From Eubacteriales bacterium (GTDB lineage: Bacteria > Bacillota > Clostridia > Lachnospirales > Lachnospiraceae), in the NCBI GenBank assembly GCA_030524545.1, contig JAUNGM010000003.1, positions 13,632 through 77,631 on the forward strand: 64,000 bases of DNA, read 5' to 3'. The notes beneath the pieces were generated by a model that was not told where the DNA came from, did not search any database, and saw nothing but the letters and a program-made list of their open reading frames with translations. Both the position numbers and the translations under genes were made by a program. Each line of letters opens with the position of its first letter. Within the stretch, counting starts at the first letter, position 1. Below are positions 35,158-43,154 of this stretch, in pieces.

Positions 35158-36042
35158 ATGAGAGACAAGATTGTGATAGGAAGCCGCGAGAGTGCTCTGG
35201 CAGTGCTTCAGAGTGAAATGGTGCGGGATTACATAGTGGGTAAGAATCCGGGGATGACCGTGGAGATTCTGACAATGAAGACGACCGGGGACAGGATTCT
35301 GGACAGGACTCTTGACAAAGTAGGCGGCAAGGGCCTGTTTGTAAAAGAACTGGATATGGCTCTTCTTGACGGAAGAAGCCAGCTTTCCGTACACAGCCTG
35401 AAGGATATGCCTATGGAAGTGCCGGAGAAGCTTCCGCTGCTGGCTTTTTCGAAGAGGGAGGATCCCAGGGATGTGCTTGTACTCCCGGAGGGGGTATCGG
35501 AACTGGATCCCTCAAAACCTCTTGGCTGTTCCAGTCTCAGGCGGACTCTGCAGCTGAAAGAATTGTATCCCGGCATGGAAGTGAAAAGCATTCGGGGAAA
35601 CCTTCAGACAAGACTTCGCAAGCTGGACAGCGGAGAGTATTCTGCGCTGATTCTGGCAGCGGCCGGGATGAAAAGGATGGGGCTTCAGCACCGCATCCAC
35701 CGTTACTTTACCCCGGATGAGATGATTCCGGCAGCGGGACAGGGAATTTTGGCTGTTCAGGGAATTGCAGGAGAGGATTATGGATTTTTAGATGATTACT
35801 GTGACCGGAATGCGTGGATTGCAGGGACAGCGGAACGGGCTTTTGTCAGATATTTGAACGGAGGGTGTTCCTCTCCGGTGGCGGCGTTTGCTGAAGTAGA
35901 TGGAAATCGCCTCTTTATCCGGGGACTGTACTTTCGGGAAGAGGATGGAAGCTGGAAGAAGGGATGTATCCGGGGTGAAATTTCGGAAGCGGAAGCACTG
36001 GGAGAAGCCCTTGCGAAAAATCTAAAAGGAGAAAAGGAATGA
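35158..36042 (+). CDS. hemC: hydroxymethylbilane synthase (porphobilinogen deaminase)
   Basis: HemC polymerises four porphobilinogens into hydroxymethylbilane. The 294 residues show VIGSRESALAVLQSEMV, GKGLFVKELDMALLDG, the VHSLKDMP motif, the RRTLQLKELYP Arg cluster, and the dipyrromethane cofactor Cys in YLNGGCSSPVAAFAE. It follows the precorrin-2 dehydrogenase by six bases and overlaps the cobA-hemD fusion by four (ATGA). Confidence 0.97.
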   Translation: MRDKIVIGSRESALAVLQSEMVRDYIVGKNPGMTVEILTMKTTGDRILDRTLDKVGGKGLFVKELDMALLDGRSQLSVHSLKDMPMEVPEKLPLLAFSKREDPRDVLVLPEGVSELDPSKPLGCSSLRRTLQLKELYPGMEVKSIRGNLQTRLRKLDSGEYSALILAAAGMKRMGLQHRIHRYFTPDEMIPAAGQGILAVQGIAGEDYGFLDDYCDRNAWIAGTAERAFVRYLNGGCSSPVAAFAEVDGNRLFIRGLYFREEDGSWKKGCIRGEISEAEALGEALAKNLKGEKE

Positions 36043-37583
36043 GCACAGGCAAAGTATGGCTGGTAGGCGCCGGACCAGGCGATATCGGCCTTTTTACCAT
36101 AAAAGGAATGGAAGTGCTGAATCAGGCGGAAGTTGTAGTGTATGACAGCCTTGTGGGGCAGGGCGTTCTGTCGAAAGTTCCTGCTTCTGCAAAACTGATC
36201 GATGTGGGCAAACGTGCGAATCATCACACGATGCCTCAGGAGGAAATTAACAAAGTCCTTGCAGAAGAGGCAGAGAAGGGATTTCGGGTGGTTCGTCTGA
36301 AGGGCGGCGATCCCTTCCTTTTTGGCAGGGGCGGAGAAGAGCTGGAGCTTCTTAAAGAGAGGAAAATTCCCTATGAGGTGGTTCCGGGGGTGACGTCGCC
36401 TCTGTCTGTACCGGCTTATAACGGGATTCCTGTGACCCACCGGGATTTCTGCTCTTCCCTGCATATTATTACAGGTCATAAAAGAGCAGGACAGGAATAT
36501 GATATTGATTTTGAAGCCCTTGTGCGGACAAAAGGAACCCTGGTCTTTCTGATGGGAGTGAACGCACTTGGAGATATTATGGAAGGGCTGCTGAAAGGCG
36601 GAATCTCGCCTGATGAGCCGGCAGCTATTCTCCAGAAGGGAACGACAGCAGACCAGAAACGGATCATAGCTACGGTCTCTACCTTAAAAACGGAAGTTGA
36701 GCGGCAGGGAATAGAAACTCCGGCAATTATCGTGGTTGGAAAAGTCTGTACTCTGGCAGATAAATTTGCATGGTATGAAGAACTGCCGCTGGCAGGCTGG
36801 AAGGTACTTGTCACAAGGCCGAAAAACATGATCTCCAAAACCGCGGCGAAGCTGCGTGAGCAGGGTGCCGAGGTTTTGGAACTTCCGGCTATTCGTACGG
36901 AGCCGGTGGAAGATAAGACATTTATAAGGAAGGCACTTGGAGAATTGGATACGTATCAGTGGCTGGTATTTACAAGCCCCACCGGAGTAGACATTTTCTT
37001 CCGGGAAATGCAGGATTCCGGCAAGGATATCCGTGCGCTGGGGTCGGCAAAGGTGGCTGTTATAGGCGAAGGCACCCGCAAAAAGCTTAGGGAGCATGGC
37101 CTGATCGCAGATCTGATGCCGGAGGTGTACGACGGAGATACCCTGGGAGAGACTCTTGCCTCTGCCCTTAACGGTACGGAAAAAGTGCTGATTCCCCGTG
37201 CGGAAAAGGGCAATGAAAATCTGGTGAAGCTGATTCGCGGAACCGGTGCGCAGGTGGATGATATTGCTACATATCACACCCTTTACGAAAGCAGTTCTCT
37301 CATCAATGAAAAGAAAGAGCTGGAGTCCGGTAATATCGACTGTGTGGTATTTACCAGTGCATCTACTGTCCGCGGCTTTGTAGAAGGAACGAAATGCGGG
37401 GACTACTCCGGTATTCGTGCGGCATGCATCGGGAAACAGACCCGTGCGGCAGCGGATGCATACGGAATGAAAACCTTTATGGCAGAGAAAGCAACGATCG
37501 ACAGCCTGATATCTCTGGTGATCCGGATGAAGGCGGAGGAAACAGAAGATAAAAGTGAAATAAAGAAGGAAGAAACAGAATAA
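36039..37583 (+). CDS. CobA-HemD fusion: uroporphyrinogen-III methyltransferase and synthase
   Basis: The 514-residue chain combines two consecutive enzymes. Residues 1 to ~245 are uroporphyrinogen-III C-methyltransferase (CobA/SUMT): VWLVGAGPGDIGLFTIKG, YDSLV, VRLKGGDPFLFGRGGEE and the PGVTSPLSVPAYNGIPVTHR motif. Residues ~255-500 are uroporphyrinogen-III synthase (HemD), with LVTRPKNMISKTAAKL, YQWLVFTSPTGVDIFF and VVFTSASTVRGFV. A Glu/Lys-rich tail ends it. The order converts hydroxymethylbilane to uroporphyrinogen III and then to precorrin-2, channelling flux to corrin or siroheme. Such fusions are known in Clostridia. Confidence 0.96.
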   Translation: MSTGKVWLVGAGPGDIGLFTIKGMEVLNQAEVVVYDSLVGQGVLSKVPASAKLIDVGKRANHHTMPQEEINKVLAEEAEKGFRVVRLKGGDPFLFGRGGEELELLKERKIPYEVVPGVTSPLSVPAYNGIPVTHRDFCSSLHIITGHKRAGQEYDIDFEALVRTKGTLVFLMGVNALGDIMEGLLKGGISPDEPAAILQKGTTADQKRIIATVSTLKTEVERQGIETPAIIVVGKVCTLADKFAWYEELPLAGWKVLVTRPKNMISKTAAKLREQGAEVLELPAIRTEPVEDKTFIRKALGELDTYQWLVFTSPTGVDIFFREMQDSGKDIRALGSAKVAVIGEGTRKKLREHGLIADLMPEVYDGDTLGETLASALNGTEKVLIPRAEKGNENLVKLIRGTGAQVDDIATYHTLYESSSLINEKKELESGNIDCVVFTSASTVRGFVEGTKCGDYSGIRAACIGKQTRAAADAYGMKTFMAEKATIDSLISLVIRMKAEETEDKSEIKKEETE

Positions 37584-37605
37584 GGCAAGTGAGGAGTGTG
37601 CAGAA

Positions 37606-38589
37606 ATGGAACTGATTCAAAGACCAAGAAGATTAAGGGGCAGCGAGGTGCTCCGGAAAATGGTAAGAGAAACAAGAATGGACAAATCTTCTTTGATTTA
37701 TCCGCTGTTTGTCAAGGAAGGTACAGGTATTGAGGAAGAGATTCCGTCCATGGAAGGACAGTACAGGTATAGTATCGACCGTCTTCCTTACGAATTGGAG
37801 CGCCTTTCGAAAGCAGGAGTGGGAAGCATTATGCTGTTTGGCATTCCGGAACATAAGGATGAAGTGGGAAGCGGTGCCTATGCAGAGGACGGCATTGTAC
37901 AGACGGCTCTTCGCGAGGCGAAAAAACAGTTTCCGGATCTTTACTATATTACGGATGTCTGTATGTGTGAATATACCTCTCACGGACACTGCGGTGTGCT
38001 CTGCGGTCATGATGTAGAAAACGATGCAACTCTGGAGCTTTTGGCAAAGACCGCACTTTCCCATGTAGAGGCAGGTGCGGATATGGTAGCACCTTCCGAT
38101 ATGATGGACGGACGCGTACGTGCTATCCGGGAATGCCTGGACAGCCATGGACATAAAAACACGCCGATCATGTCTTATGCAGTAAAATATGCTTCCGCAT
38201 TCTACGGGCCGTTCCGTGATGCAGCCGGTTCTGCACCATCCTTCGGAGACCGTAAGAGCTACCAAATGGATTTCCATAACCGCAGGGAGGGAATGAAGGA
38301 AGCTCTGACGGACATTGAAGAGGGAGCGGACATCATCATGGTAAAACCGGCAATGTCCTATCTGGATATTATTTCCGAAGTATCAAAAGCGACCAATGTT
38401 CCGGTTGCTGCCTACAGCGTCAGCGGAGAGTACGCGATGGTAAAAGCTGCAGCAAAAATGGGATGGATAGATGAGGAAAGAATCATCTGCGAGATGGCAG
38501 TGGGAACTTACCGGGCCGGAGCACAGATTTATATTACTTATTTTGCGAAAGAACTGGCGAAGTTTATGGATGAAGGGAGAATCGGCTGA
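37606..38589 (+). CDS. hemB: porphobilinogen synthase (ALA dehydratase)
   Basis: HemB condenses two 5-aminolevulinates to porphobilinogen. The 327 residues show the zinc-type metal site DVCMCEYTSHGHCGVL, indicating a zinc-dependent enzyme, and the two Schiff-base Lys positions in YAVKYASAFYGPFR and IIMVKPAMSYLDII. The N-terminal RPRRLRGSE...RMDKSSLIYPLFVKEG is standard. AGGAGTG precedes the start. Its TGA shares one base with the hemL ATG. Confidence 0.98.
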   Translation: MELIQRPRRLRGSEVLRKMVRETRMDKSSLIYPLFVKEGTGIEEEIPSMEGQYRYSIDRLPYELERLSKAGVGSIMLFGIPEHKDEVGSGAYAEDGIVQTALREAKKQFPDLYYITDVCMCEYTSHGHCGVLCGHDVENDATLELLAKTALSHVEAGADMVAPSDMMDGRVRAIRECLDSHGHKNTPIMSYAVKYASAFYGPFRDAAGSAPSFGDRKSYQMDFHNRREGMKEALTDIEEGADIIMVKPAMSYLDIISEVSKATNVPVAAYSVSGEYAMVKAAAKMGWIDEERIICEMAVGTYRAGAQIYITYFAKELAKFMDEGRIG

Positions 38590-39860
38590 TGACAAGATCG
38601 GAAGTATTATTTGAACGTGCGGTAAAGAGAATTCCGGGCGGTGTCAACAGCCCGGTTCGTGCATACGGGGCAATCGGAGAAGCACCGAGATTTATTGACC
38701 GTGCAGACGGCTGCTACATCTATGATGTGGATGGAAACCGCTACATTGATTATATTGATTCCTGGGGTCCCATGATTCTGGGACATAATTTTCCGGCTAT
38801 CCGTGAAAGTGTTGTGAAAGCGAGTGAAAAAGGTCTGAGCTTTGGCTGTGCGACGGAAATCGAGGTGGAAATGGCAGAATTTATCTGTGAGCGTATTCCG
38901 CATATCGATATGATTCGTATGGTAAATTCCGGTACGGAGGCAGTGATGAGCGCTGTGCGTGCGGCAAGAGGGTATACAGGAAGAAATAAGATCATTAAAT
39001 TTGCAGGATGTTATCATGGACACAGCGATGCTATGCTGGTAAGTGCAGGCTCAGGTGTGATGACCAGCGGTGTACCGGACAGTGCGGGAGTACCGGAGGG
39101 ATGCACCAGGGATACCATGACTGCTGTCTATAATGACCTGGAAAGCGTACGTACCCTGATGGAGCAGGCTCCGGGCGAGGTTGCAGCCGTAATTGTGGAG
39201 CCGGTGGGAGCCAATATGGGTGTGGTACCTCCTGCGGAAGGATTTCTGGAAGGACTGCGGAAGCTTTGTGACGAAAACGGAGCGCTGTTGATCTTCGATG
39301 AGGTAATCACAGGATTTCGACTGGCATTTGGAGGCGCAGCGGAGTATTTTGGCATCAGGCCGGATCTGGTAACCTATGGTAAAATCATCGGAGCCGGAAT
39401 GCCGGTGGGTGCTTACGGCGGGCGCAGAGAGATCATGGAAATGGTTTCTCCCGTGGGCAAGGTCTATCAGGCGGGAACCCTGAGCGGAAACCCGATTGCA
39501 ATGGCGGCAGGACTTACGCAGCTGAAATACCTGGATGCGCATCCGGAAGTTTATAAAGAATTGTCCGAAAAAGGACAGATGCTTTACGGCGGAATGAAGA
39601 AGATCCTGGAGGAGAAGGAAATCCCATACAGACTGAATTTCATAGAATCTTTGGGCTGTATGTTCTTTACCAGCCGGGAGGTAGTGGATTATACATCTGC
39701 GAAGTCCGCGGATACGGCAGCATTTGCGGAATATTTTAAGGCTATGCTGAAATGCGGCGTTCATATGGCTCCGTCCCAGTTTGAGGCAATGTTCCTGTCT
39801 GCTGCACACACGGAAACGGTGATTCAGGAAACCCTGGATGCTGTAAAAAAATGTATTTGA
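38589..39860 (+). CDS. hemL: glutamate-1-semialdehyde 2,1-aminomutase
   Basis: HemL is the PLP enzyme making 5-aminolevulinate from glutamate-1-semialdehyde. The 423 residues show VKRIPGGVNSPVRAYGAIG, the MVNSGTEAVMSAVRAARG motif, CYHGHSDAMLV, the FDEVITGFRLAFGG block and the PLP Lys in TYGKIIGAGMPVGAYGG. It ends the hem operon. Between its stop and the next promoter at 39946 I see no clear terminator. Confidence 0.98.
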   Translation: MTRSEVLFERAVKRIPGGVNSPVRAYGAIGEAPRFIDRADGCYIYDVDGNRYIDYIDSWGPMILGHNFPAIRESVVKASEKGLSFGCATEIEVEMAEFICERIPHIDMIRMVNSGTEAVMSAVRAARGYTGRNKIIKFAGCYHGHSDAMLVSAGSGVMTSGVPDSAGVPEGCTRDTMTAVYNDLESVRTLMEQAPGEVAAVIVEPVGANMGVVPPAEGFLEGLRKLCDENGALLIFDEVITGFRLAFGGAAEYFGIRPDLVTYGKIIGAGMPVGAYGGRREIMEMVSPVGKVYQAGTLSGNPIAMAAGLTQLKYLDAHPEVYKELSEKGQMLYGGMKKILEEKEIPYRLNFIESLGCMFFTSREVVDYTSAKSADTAAFAEYFKAMLKCGVHMAPSQFEAMFLSAAHTETVIQETLDAVKKCI

Positions 39861-39945
39861 GTATCGTCCGTCCGTGCGGTATCAGGGTGCATAGCTGAAC
39901 GGTAGCACAACGGTACAAAAAATAAGCCGGATGCGGAATGGAATC

Positions 39946-39974
39946 TTGTCCTTCTTTGGGCTTTGTGATATAAT
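39946..39974 (+). promoter_or_regulatory. promoter of lactonase gene
   Basis: TTGTCC at 39946 and TATAAT at 39969 are spaced by 17 bp, about 55 bases before the chosen start codon. Confidence 0.82.
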
Positions 39975-40027
39975 GACTGACAGAGATTATCATGAACCGT
40001 GAGAGAAGACAGTGGGAGGCAGGACTT

Positions 40028-41134
40028 ATGGAAAATATGAAATATGTAGCCTATGTAGGAACTTATACACATGGGAATAGTAAGGGAATCCATGTTTATG
40101 ACGTAGACGTGGAAGACGGAACATTGAAAGAACGTGCCGAGGTGAGAGTCAGCAATTCTTCACATACAGCGATTTCGAAAAACAGAAGATTTCTTTATTC
40201 CATTGAGGATGAGGGTGTTGCCGTATTTAAACGAGATGAGAACGGTGATCTGGAACGTATTAACAGTGTGAATATTGATGGAATGCGCGGATGCTTCCTG
40301 GCTACGGATGTGGACGGTAAATATCTGTATGTGGCTGGCTATCATGATGGCAAGGTAACCGTTGTACATACACACAAAGACGGACGTCTGGGCAGCCTGA
40401 TGGACGGTGTATTCCATACAGGACTTGGAAGTGTTGCAGAACGTAACTTCCGTCCGCATGTAAATTGTGTACGCCCTACACCTGATAATAAATATCTGTG
40501 TGCAGTAGACAATGGTATCGACCAGGTAAAAATCTACAGAATCAATAAAAGAAGACATAAACTGGAACTGGTAGATATTCTGCGATGCCCTCGCGAGAGC
40601 GGTCCGCGTATTATCCGCTTCAGTGCTGACGGCCGTTTCGCATATCTTTTGTTTGAATTAAGCAATGAGATTAAAGTATACAGATATGACGGAAGCGGCA
40701 ACTTACCGGAATTTGAACTTCTTCAGAGTATTTCAACCCTGACCAAGTATGATGAAGATTCCATTCATAATGCGGCATCCGGCCTTGCACTGGCACCGGA
40801 CGGCAAGCACCTGTTCTGTACAACTGCGGGAGAGAATACGGTTTCCATGTATGAGATCGATCCGGAGACAGGGCTTCTGCAGAAGAAGTTTACACTTCCT
40901 ATCAGCGGCGATTATCCTAAAGATTTGGTAATCTTCCCGGATAATCAGCATATTGCCATAGCGAACCATGCAAGCAATTCTATTACGACCTTTAAGGTGG
41001 ATTATGAGAAGAATATCATTGTAATGCACGGCAAACCTCTGAATGTGGAAACACCGAACAGCATTCATATGTGGCCAGTACCGGATCTGAACAACCCGAA
41101 AGATGATATTCAGTACGAAGGAAGCGAAGAGTAA
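40028..41134 (+). CDS. pgl: lactonase (6-phosphogluconolactonase YbhE-type) family protein
   Basis: The start at 40028 follows GGGAGG and gives 368 residues; an in-frame ATG at 39992 lies too close to the promoter. The repeat-rich sequence fits the seven-bladed beta-propeller lactonases that hydrolyse 6-phosphogluconolactone in the pentose phosphate route. Blade motifs such as YVGTYTHGNSKGIHVYDVD, FRPHVNCVRPTPDNKYLCAVD and the ASGLALAPDGKHLFCT segment are characteristic. The family also includes 3-carboxymuconate cyclase-like proteins, so the substrate is inferred. It is monocistronic, with its own promoter and terminator. Confidence 0.85.
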   Translation: MENMKYVAYVGTYTHGNSKGIHVYDVDVEDGTLKERAEVRVSNSSHTAISKNRRFLYSIEDEGVAVFKRDENGDLERINSVNIDGMRGCFLATDVDGKYLYVAGYHDGKVTVVHTHKDGRLGSLMDGVFHTGLGSVAERNFRPHVNCVRPTPDNKYLCAVDNGIDQVKIYRINKRRHKLELVDILRCPRESGPRIIRFSADGRFAYLLFELSNEIKVYRYDGSGNLPEFELLQSISTLTKYDEDSIHNAASGLALAPDGKHLFCTTAGENTVSMYEIDPETGLLQKKFTLPISGDYPKDLVIFPDNQHIAIANHASNSITTFKVDYEKNIIVMHGKPLNVETPNSIHMWPVPDLNNPKDDIQYEGSEE

Positions 41135-41170
41135 GATTTGTGCTGATAAAGATACATAAGAAGTATGATT

Positions 41171-41199
41171 AAGGAGCTGCCTGTGGGCAGCTCCTTTTA
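41171..41199 (+). terminator. terminator of the lactonase gene
   Basis: An 11-bp stem (AAGGAGCTGCC/GGCAGCTCCTT) with loop TGTG is followed by TTAT; the T run is short but the stem is strong. Confidence 0.8.
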
Positions 41200-41201
41200 T
41201 C

Positions 41202-41287
41202 GCGGATGCTGTCGCATGAAGGGATACCCATTGGGGCATCCCGTAATACATGCTCCTTCGGAGCGGGTGCTATCGCATGAAGGTATA
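41202..41287. repeat. imperfect 25-bp direct repeats at the 3' end of aroC
   Basis: Bases 41202-41226 and 41263-41287 match at 22 of 25 positions. The second copy contains the last codons and stop of aroC, so the first looks like a duplicate of the gene's tail. Between them lie two hairpins, GGGAT...ATCCC (41221-41242) and GCTCC-TTC-GGAGC (41252-41264). Confidence 0.7.
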
Positions 41288-42370
41288 AAAATCCTTGATT
41301 TTGTCTATTCTTGCGCTCATGTTGGAAAAGAGGGCGTCTACAAGGGTCAGTGCGCACATGGATTCCACTACCACAACGGCTCGCGGAACAATGACCGGAT
41401 CATGGCGGCCGTGGATTTCCAGGGAAATATTTTTTCCGTCTTTGGAAACCGTCTGCTGGGGCTGGCTGATGGAGGGGGTAGGTTTGATCGCCGCACGGAG
41501 GATAATCTCGCTGCCGTCGCTGATGCCGCCCATAATGCCGCCTGCATGGTTGGAGGTCTTTTGGATGGAGCCGTTTTTATTGCAGAACCCGTCATTGTCA
41601 GTGGAACCGTTCATGGAAGAAACCTGTATTCCGTCACCAATCTCAACAGCCTTTACAGCGCCTATGGACATGACGGCTCTGGCAAGTGCGGCATCCAGTT
41701 TATCAAAAACAGGATCGCCAAGACCGGCAGGAACTCCTGTAATACGGCATTCAATAACACCGCCGGCACTATCGTGGGTTTTCATACATTCTTCCAGGTA
41801 AGCACCGGCAGCGGCAGCGGCACCTGCATCCGGCATATAAAAGGCATTGTTGTTGATTTCATCAGGGTGGAATTCACTGATAGAAACGGGGCCGATGGAT
41901 TTGCTGTAAGTACAGAAACGGATACCAAGTTCATTAAGAATTTTGGCGGCAATGGCTCCGGCTGCAGTACGTCCAATGGTTTCACGGCCGGAAGAGCGAC
42001 CGCCGCCCCGGTAATCCCGGATGCCGTATTTCTGATCAAAGGTATAATCCGCATGCCCTGGCCTGTAGGAAGTGGCAAGATTTCCGTAATCTCTGGAACG
42101 CTGATCCGTATTCCGGACGATGACAGAGATGGGGGTACCCGTGGTCTTTCCTTCAAAAACACCGGAGAGAATTTCGGCAAGATCCCCTTCTTTACGTGCG
42201 GTAGTAAAGCGGCTCTGACCGGGCTTACGGCGGTCAAGGTATTTCTGGATATCCTCTTCAGAGAGAGGGAGACCTGCGGGACACCCGTCAATGACAGCGC
42301 CTAAGGCTTTGCCGTGGGATTCGCCCCATGTAGTGACTGTAAATATATTTCCAAACGTTGATTTTCCCAT
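41270..42370 (-). CDS. aroC: chorismate synthase
   Basis: AroC converts EPSP to chorismate using reduced flavin, closing the shikimate pathway. The start is at 42370 (MGKSTFGNIF), served by AAAGGA, giving 366 residues. Diagnostic segments are VTTWGESHGKALGAVIDGCPA at the N-terminus, GRSSGRETIGRTAAGAIA near residue 125 and the HDPVIVPRAVVVVESM block near the end. It stands alone rather than in an aro operon here. Its promoter lies about 75 bp upstream, and the leader carries several palindromes. Confidence 0.97.
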   Translation of the reverse strand: MGKSTFGNIFTVTTWGESHGKALGAVIDGCPAGLPLSEEDIQKYLDRRKPGQSRFTTARKEGDLAEILSGVFEGKTTGTPISVIVRNTDQRSRDYGNLATSYRPGHADYTFDQKYGIRDYRGGGRSSGRETIGRTAAGAIAAKILNELGIRFCTYSKSIGPVSISEFHPDEINNNAFYMPDAGAAAAAGAYLEECMKTHDSAGGVIECRITGVPAGLGDPVFDKLDAALARAVMSIGAVKAVEIGDGIQVSSMNGSTDNDGFCNKNGSIQKTSNHAGGIMGGISDGSEIILRAAIKPTPSISQPQQTVSKDGKNISLEIHGRHDPVIVPRAVVVVESMCALTLVDALFSNMSARIDKIKDFYTFMR

Positions 42371-42386
42371 AATGATCCTTTCTGTT

Positions 42387-42441
42387 GTACGAATTGTACG
42401 TCTGCTGCAGTAATTGTGCATTGGCTGCACATTCTGTACAG
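42387..42441 (-). promoter_or_regulatory. palindrome array in the aroC leader
   Basis: Within 55 bases lie GTAC-gaatt-GTAC, CTGCAG, TGTGCA-ttggc-TGCACA and CTGTACAG. They fall between the -10 box and the start codon of aroC, where a repressor operator could sit. No known operator consensus is recognised. Confidence 0.4.
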
Positions 42442-42442
42442 T

Positions 42443-42471
42443 ATTATAGCGAAGTGACTAAAATTTGTAAA
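42443..42471 (-). promoter_or_regulatory. aroC promoter
   Basis: On the minus strand TTTACA (42471-42466) and a perfect TATAAT (42448-42443) are separated by 17 bp. Confidence 0.83.
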
Positions 42472-42511
42472 CAACGAATCATACAATTCACAGGCATGTC
42501 TGCAAATAGAA

Positions 42512-42557
42512 TGAAACCAGCCCATTTAGAGTCGCCTGCGGCGAGGGGCCGGTTTCA
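42512..42557. other. imperfect hairpin after the small-ORF pair
   Basis: TGAAACC pairs with GGTTTCA, with further interrupted pairing inside and an apical TCGCC-TGC-GGCGA stem. No T run follows on either strand. It lies downstream of the minus-strand small genes and may protect their 3' end or act as a weak terminator. Confidence 0.5.
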
Positions 42558-42587
42558 CTGGAAGTTCAACAGATTCTGTAAAGATTA

Positions 42588-42764
42588 TTACTGAAACATA
42601 GACTCTACGTATTCACGCATTTCGTTTCTTGATTTGATATTTCTGGCTCCGTTGATGACGGATTCCTGCTCTGATTTGGGCAAATGGGAAAAGTGGTTCA
42701 GAACGTCTGAATGCTGAGCCAGCTCCATGGTAAATCCTATCGGAAGTTCTTCGTTATTGATCAT
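42588..42764 (-). CDS. conserved-looking 58-residue small protein
   Basis: I do not recognise a named family. The 58 residues start at the ATG at 42764, inside the end of the upstream small ORF, an arrangement typical of translational coupling. The sequence looks genuinely protein-like: PIGFTMELAQHSD, then HFSHLPKSEQESVINGARNI and a C-terminal NEMREYVESMF helix. It is soluble and helical with no Cys and no signal peptide. The in-frame extension upstream is discarded since it overlaps the other reading frame fully. Confidence 0.7.
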   Translation of the reverse strand: MINNEELPIGFTMELAQHSDVLNHFSHLPKSEQESVINGARNIKSRNEMREYVESMFQ

Positions 42765-42915
42765 CGCCGTCACCTCCCGGACCGTCTTTGCGCGGTCTGG
42801 CGGATTCCGGCAGAGGCTCCGTGATCCATGAATCCTTTGGCAGGTCAATCTCGGGAATATTGCCGTCGTCATAGGCGTTTTTGGACTGATTGAAAGACTT
42901 TTCTTTGTTTGACAT
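42754..42915 (-). CDS. 53-residue acidic small protein overlapping the next ORF
   Basis: Starting at the ATG at 42915, the frame runs 53 codons (MSNKEKSFNQSKNAYDDGN and onward) and ends in a Gly/Asp-rich tail, GPGGDGDDQ. It is hydrophilic, Pro- and acid-rich, and probably disordered, with the middle IPEIDLPKDSWITEPLPES. AAAGGA lies about 11 bases upstream of the start, a loose spacing. Its stop overlaps the start of the 58-residue ORF by 11 bases, so the two probably act together. No function can be assigned. Confidence 0.6.
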   Translation of the reverse strand: MSNKEKSFNQSKNAYDDGNIPEIDLPKDSWITEPLPESARPRKDGPGGDGDDQ

Positions 42916-43066
42916 AGTACACACCATCCTTTCAGGATTAGGTTATCCGAAACCTTCGGATATTATGTATGATTCCCGGGAGCATATGTTTTGGAAAAAG
43001 AAAGTATATGAAATAGAATTTTTTGAAAAACATATATTAAATATTTGTAAAACGAAATCATTAGAA

Positions 43067-43095
43067 TTGACAAAAATCTATCTACTATTTATAAT
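43067..43095 (+). promoter_or_regulatory. consensus promoter of corA
   Basis: A fully consensus TTGACA-17-TATAAT pair (43067 and 43090) lies about 60 bases before the gene. The AT-rich 150 bases upstream hold no recognisable gene. Confidence 0.92.
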
Positions 43096-43154
43096 GAAAA
43101 ATGAATTTTTGCGGAGATGTGGGGAAATAGAAAAGTGGAAGGGAAGTGGAAATC

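Noticed and set aside
41165-42304. A 379-residue plus-strand frame opposite aroC
   Set aside because: AroC signatures on the minus strand are unmistakable; the plus frame begins in the lactonase terminator and has no domain.
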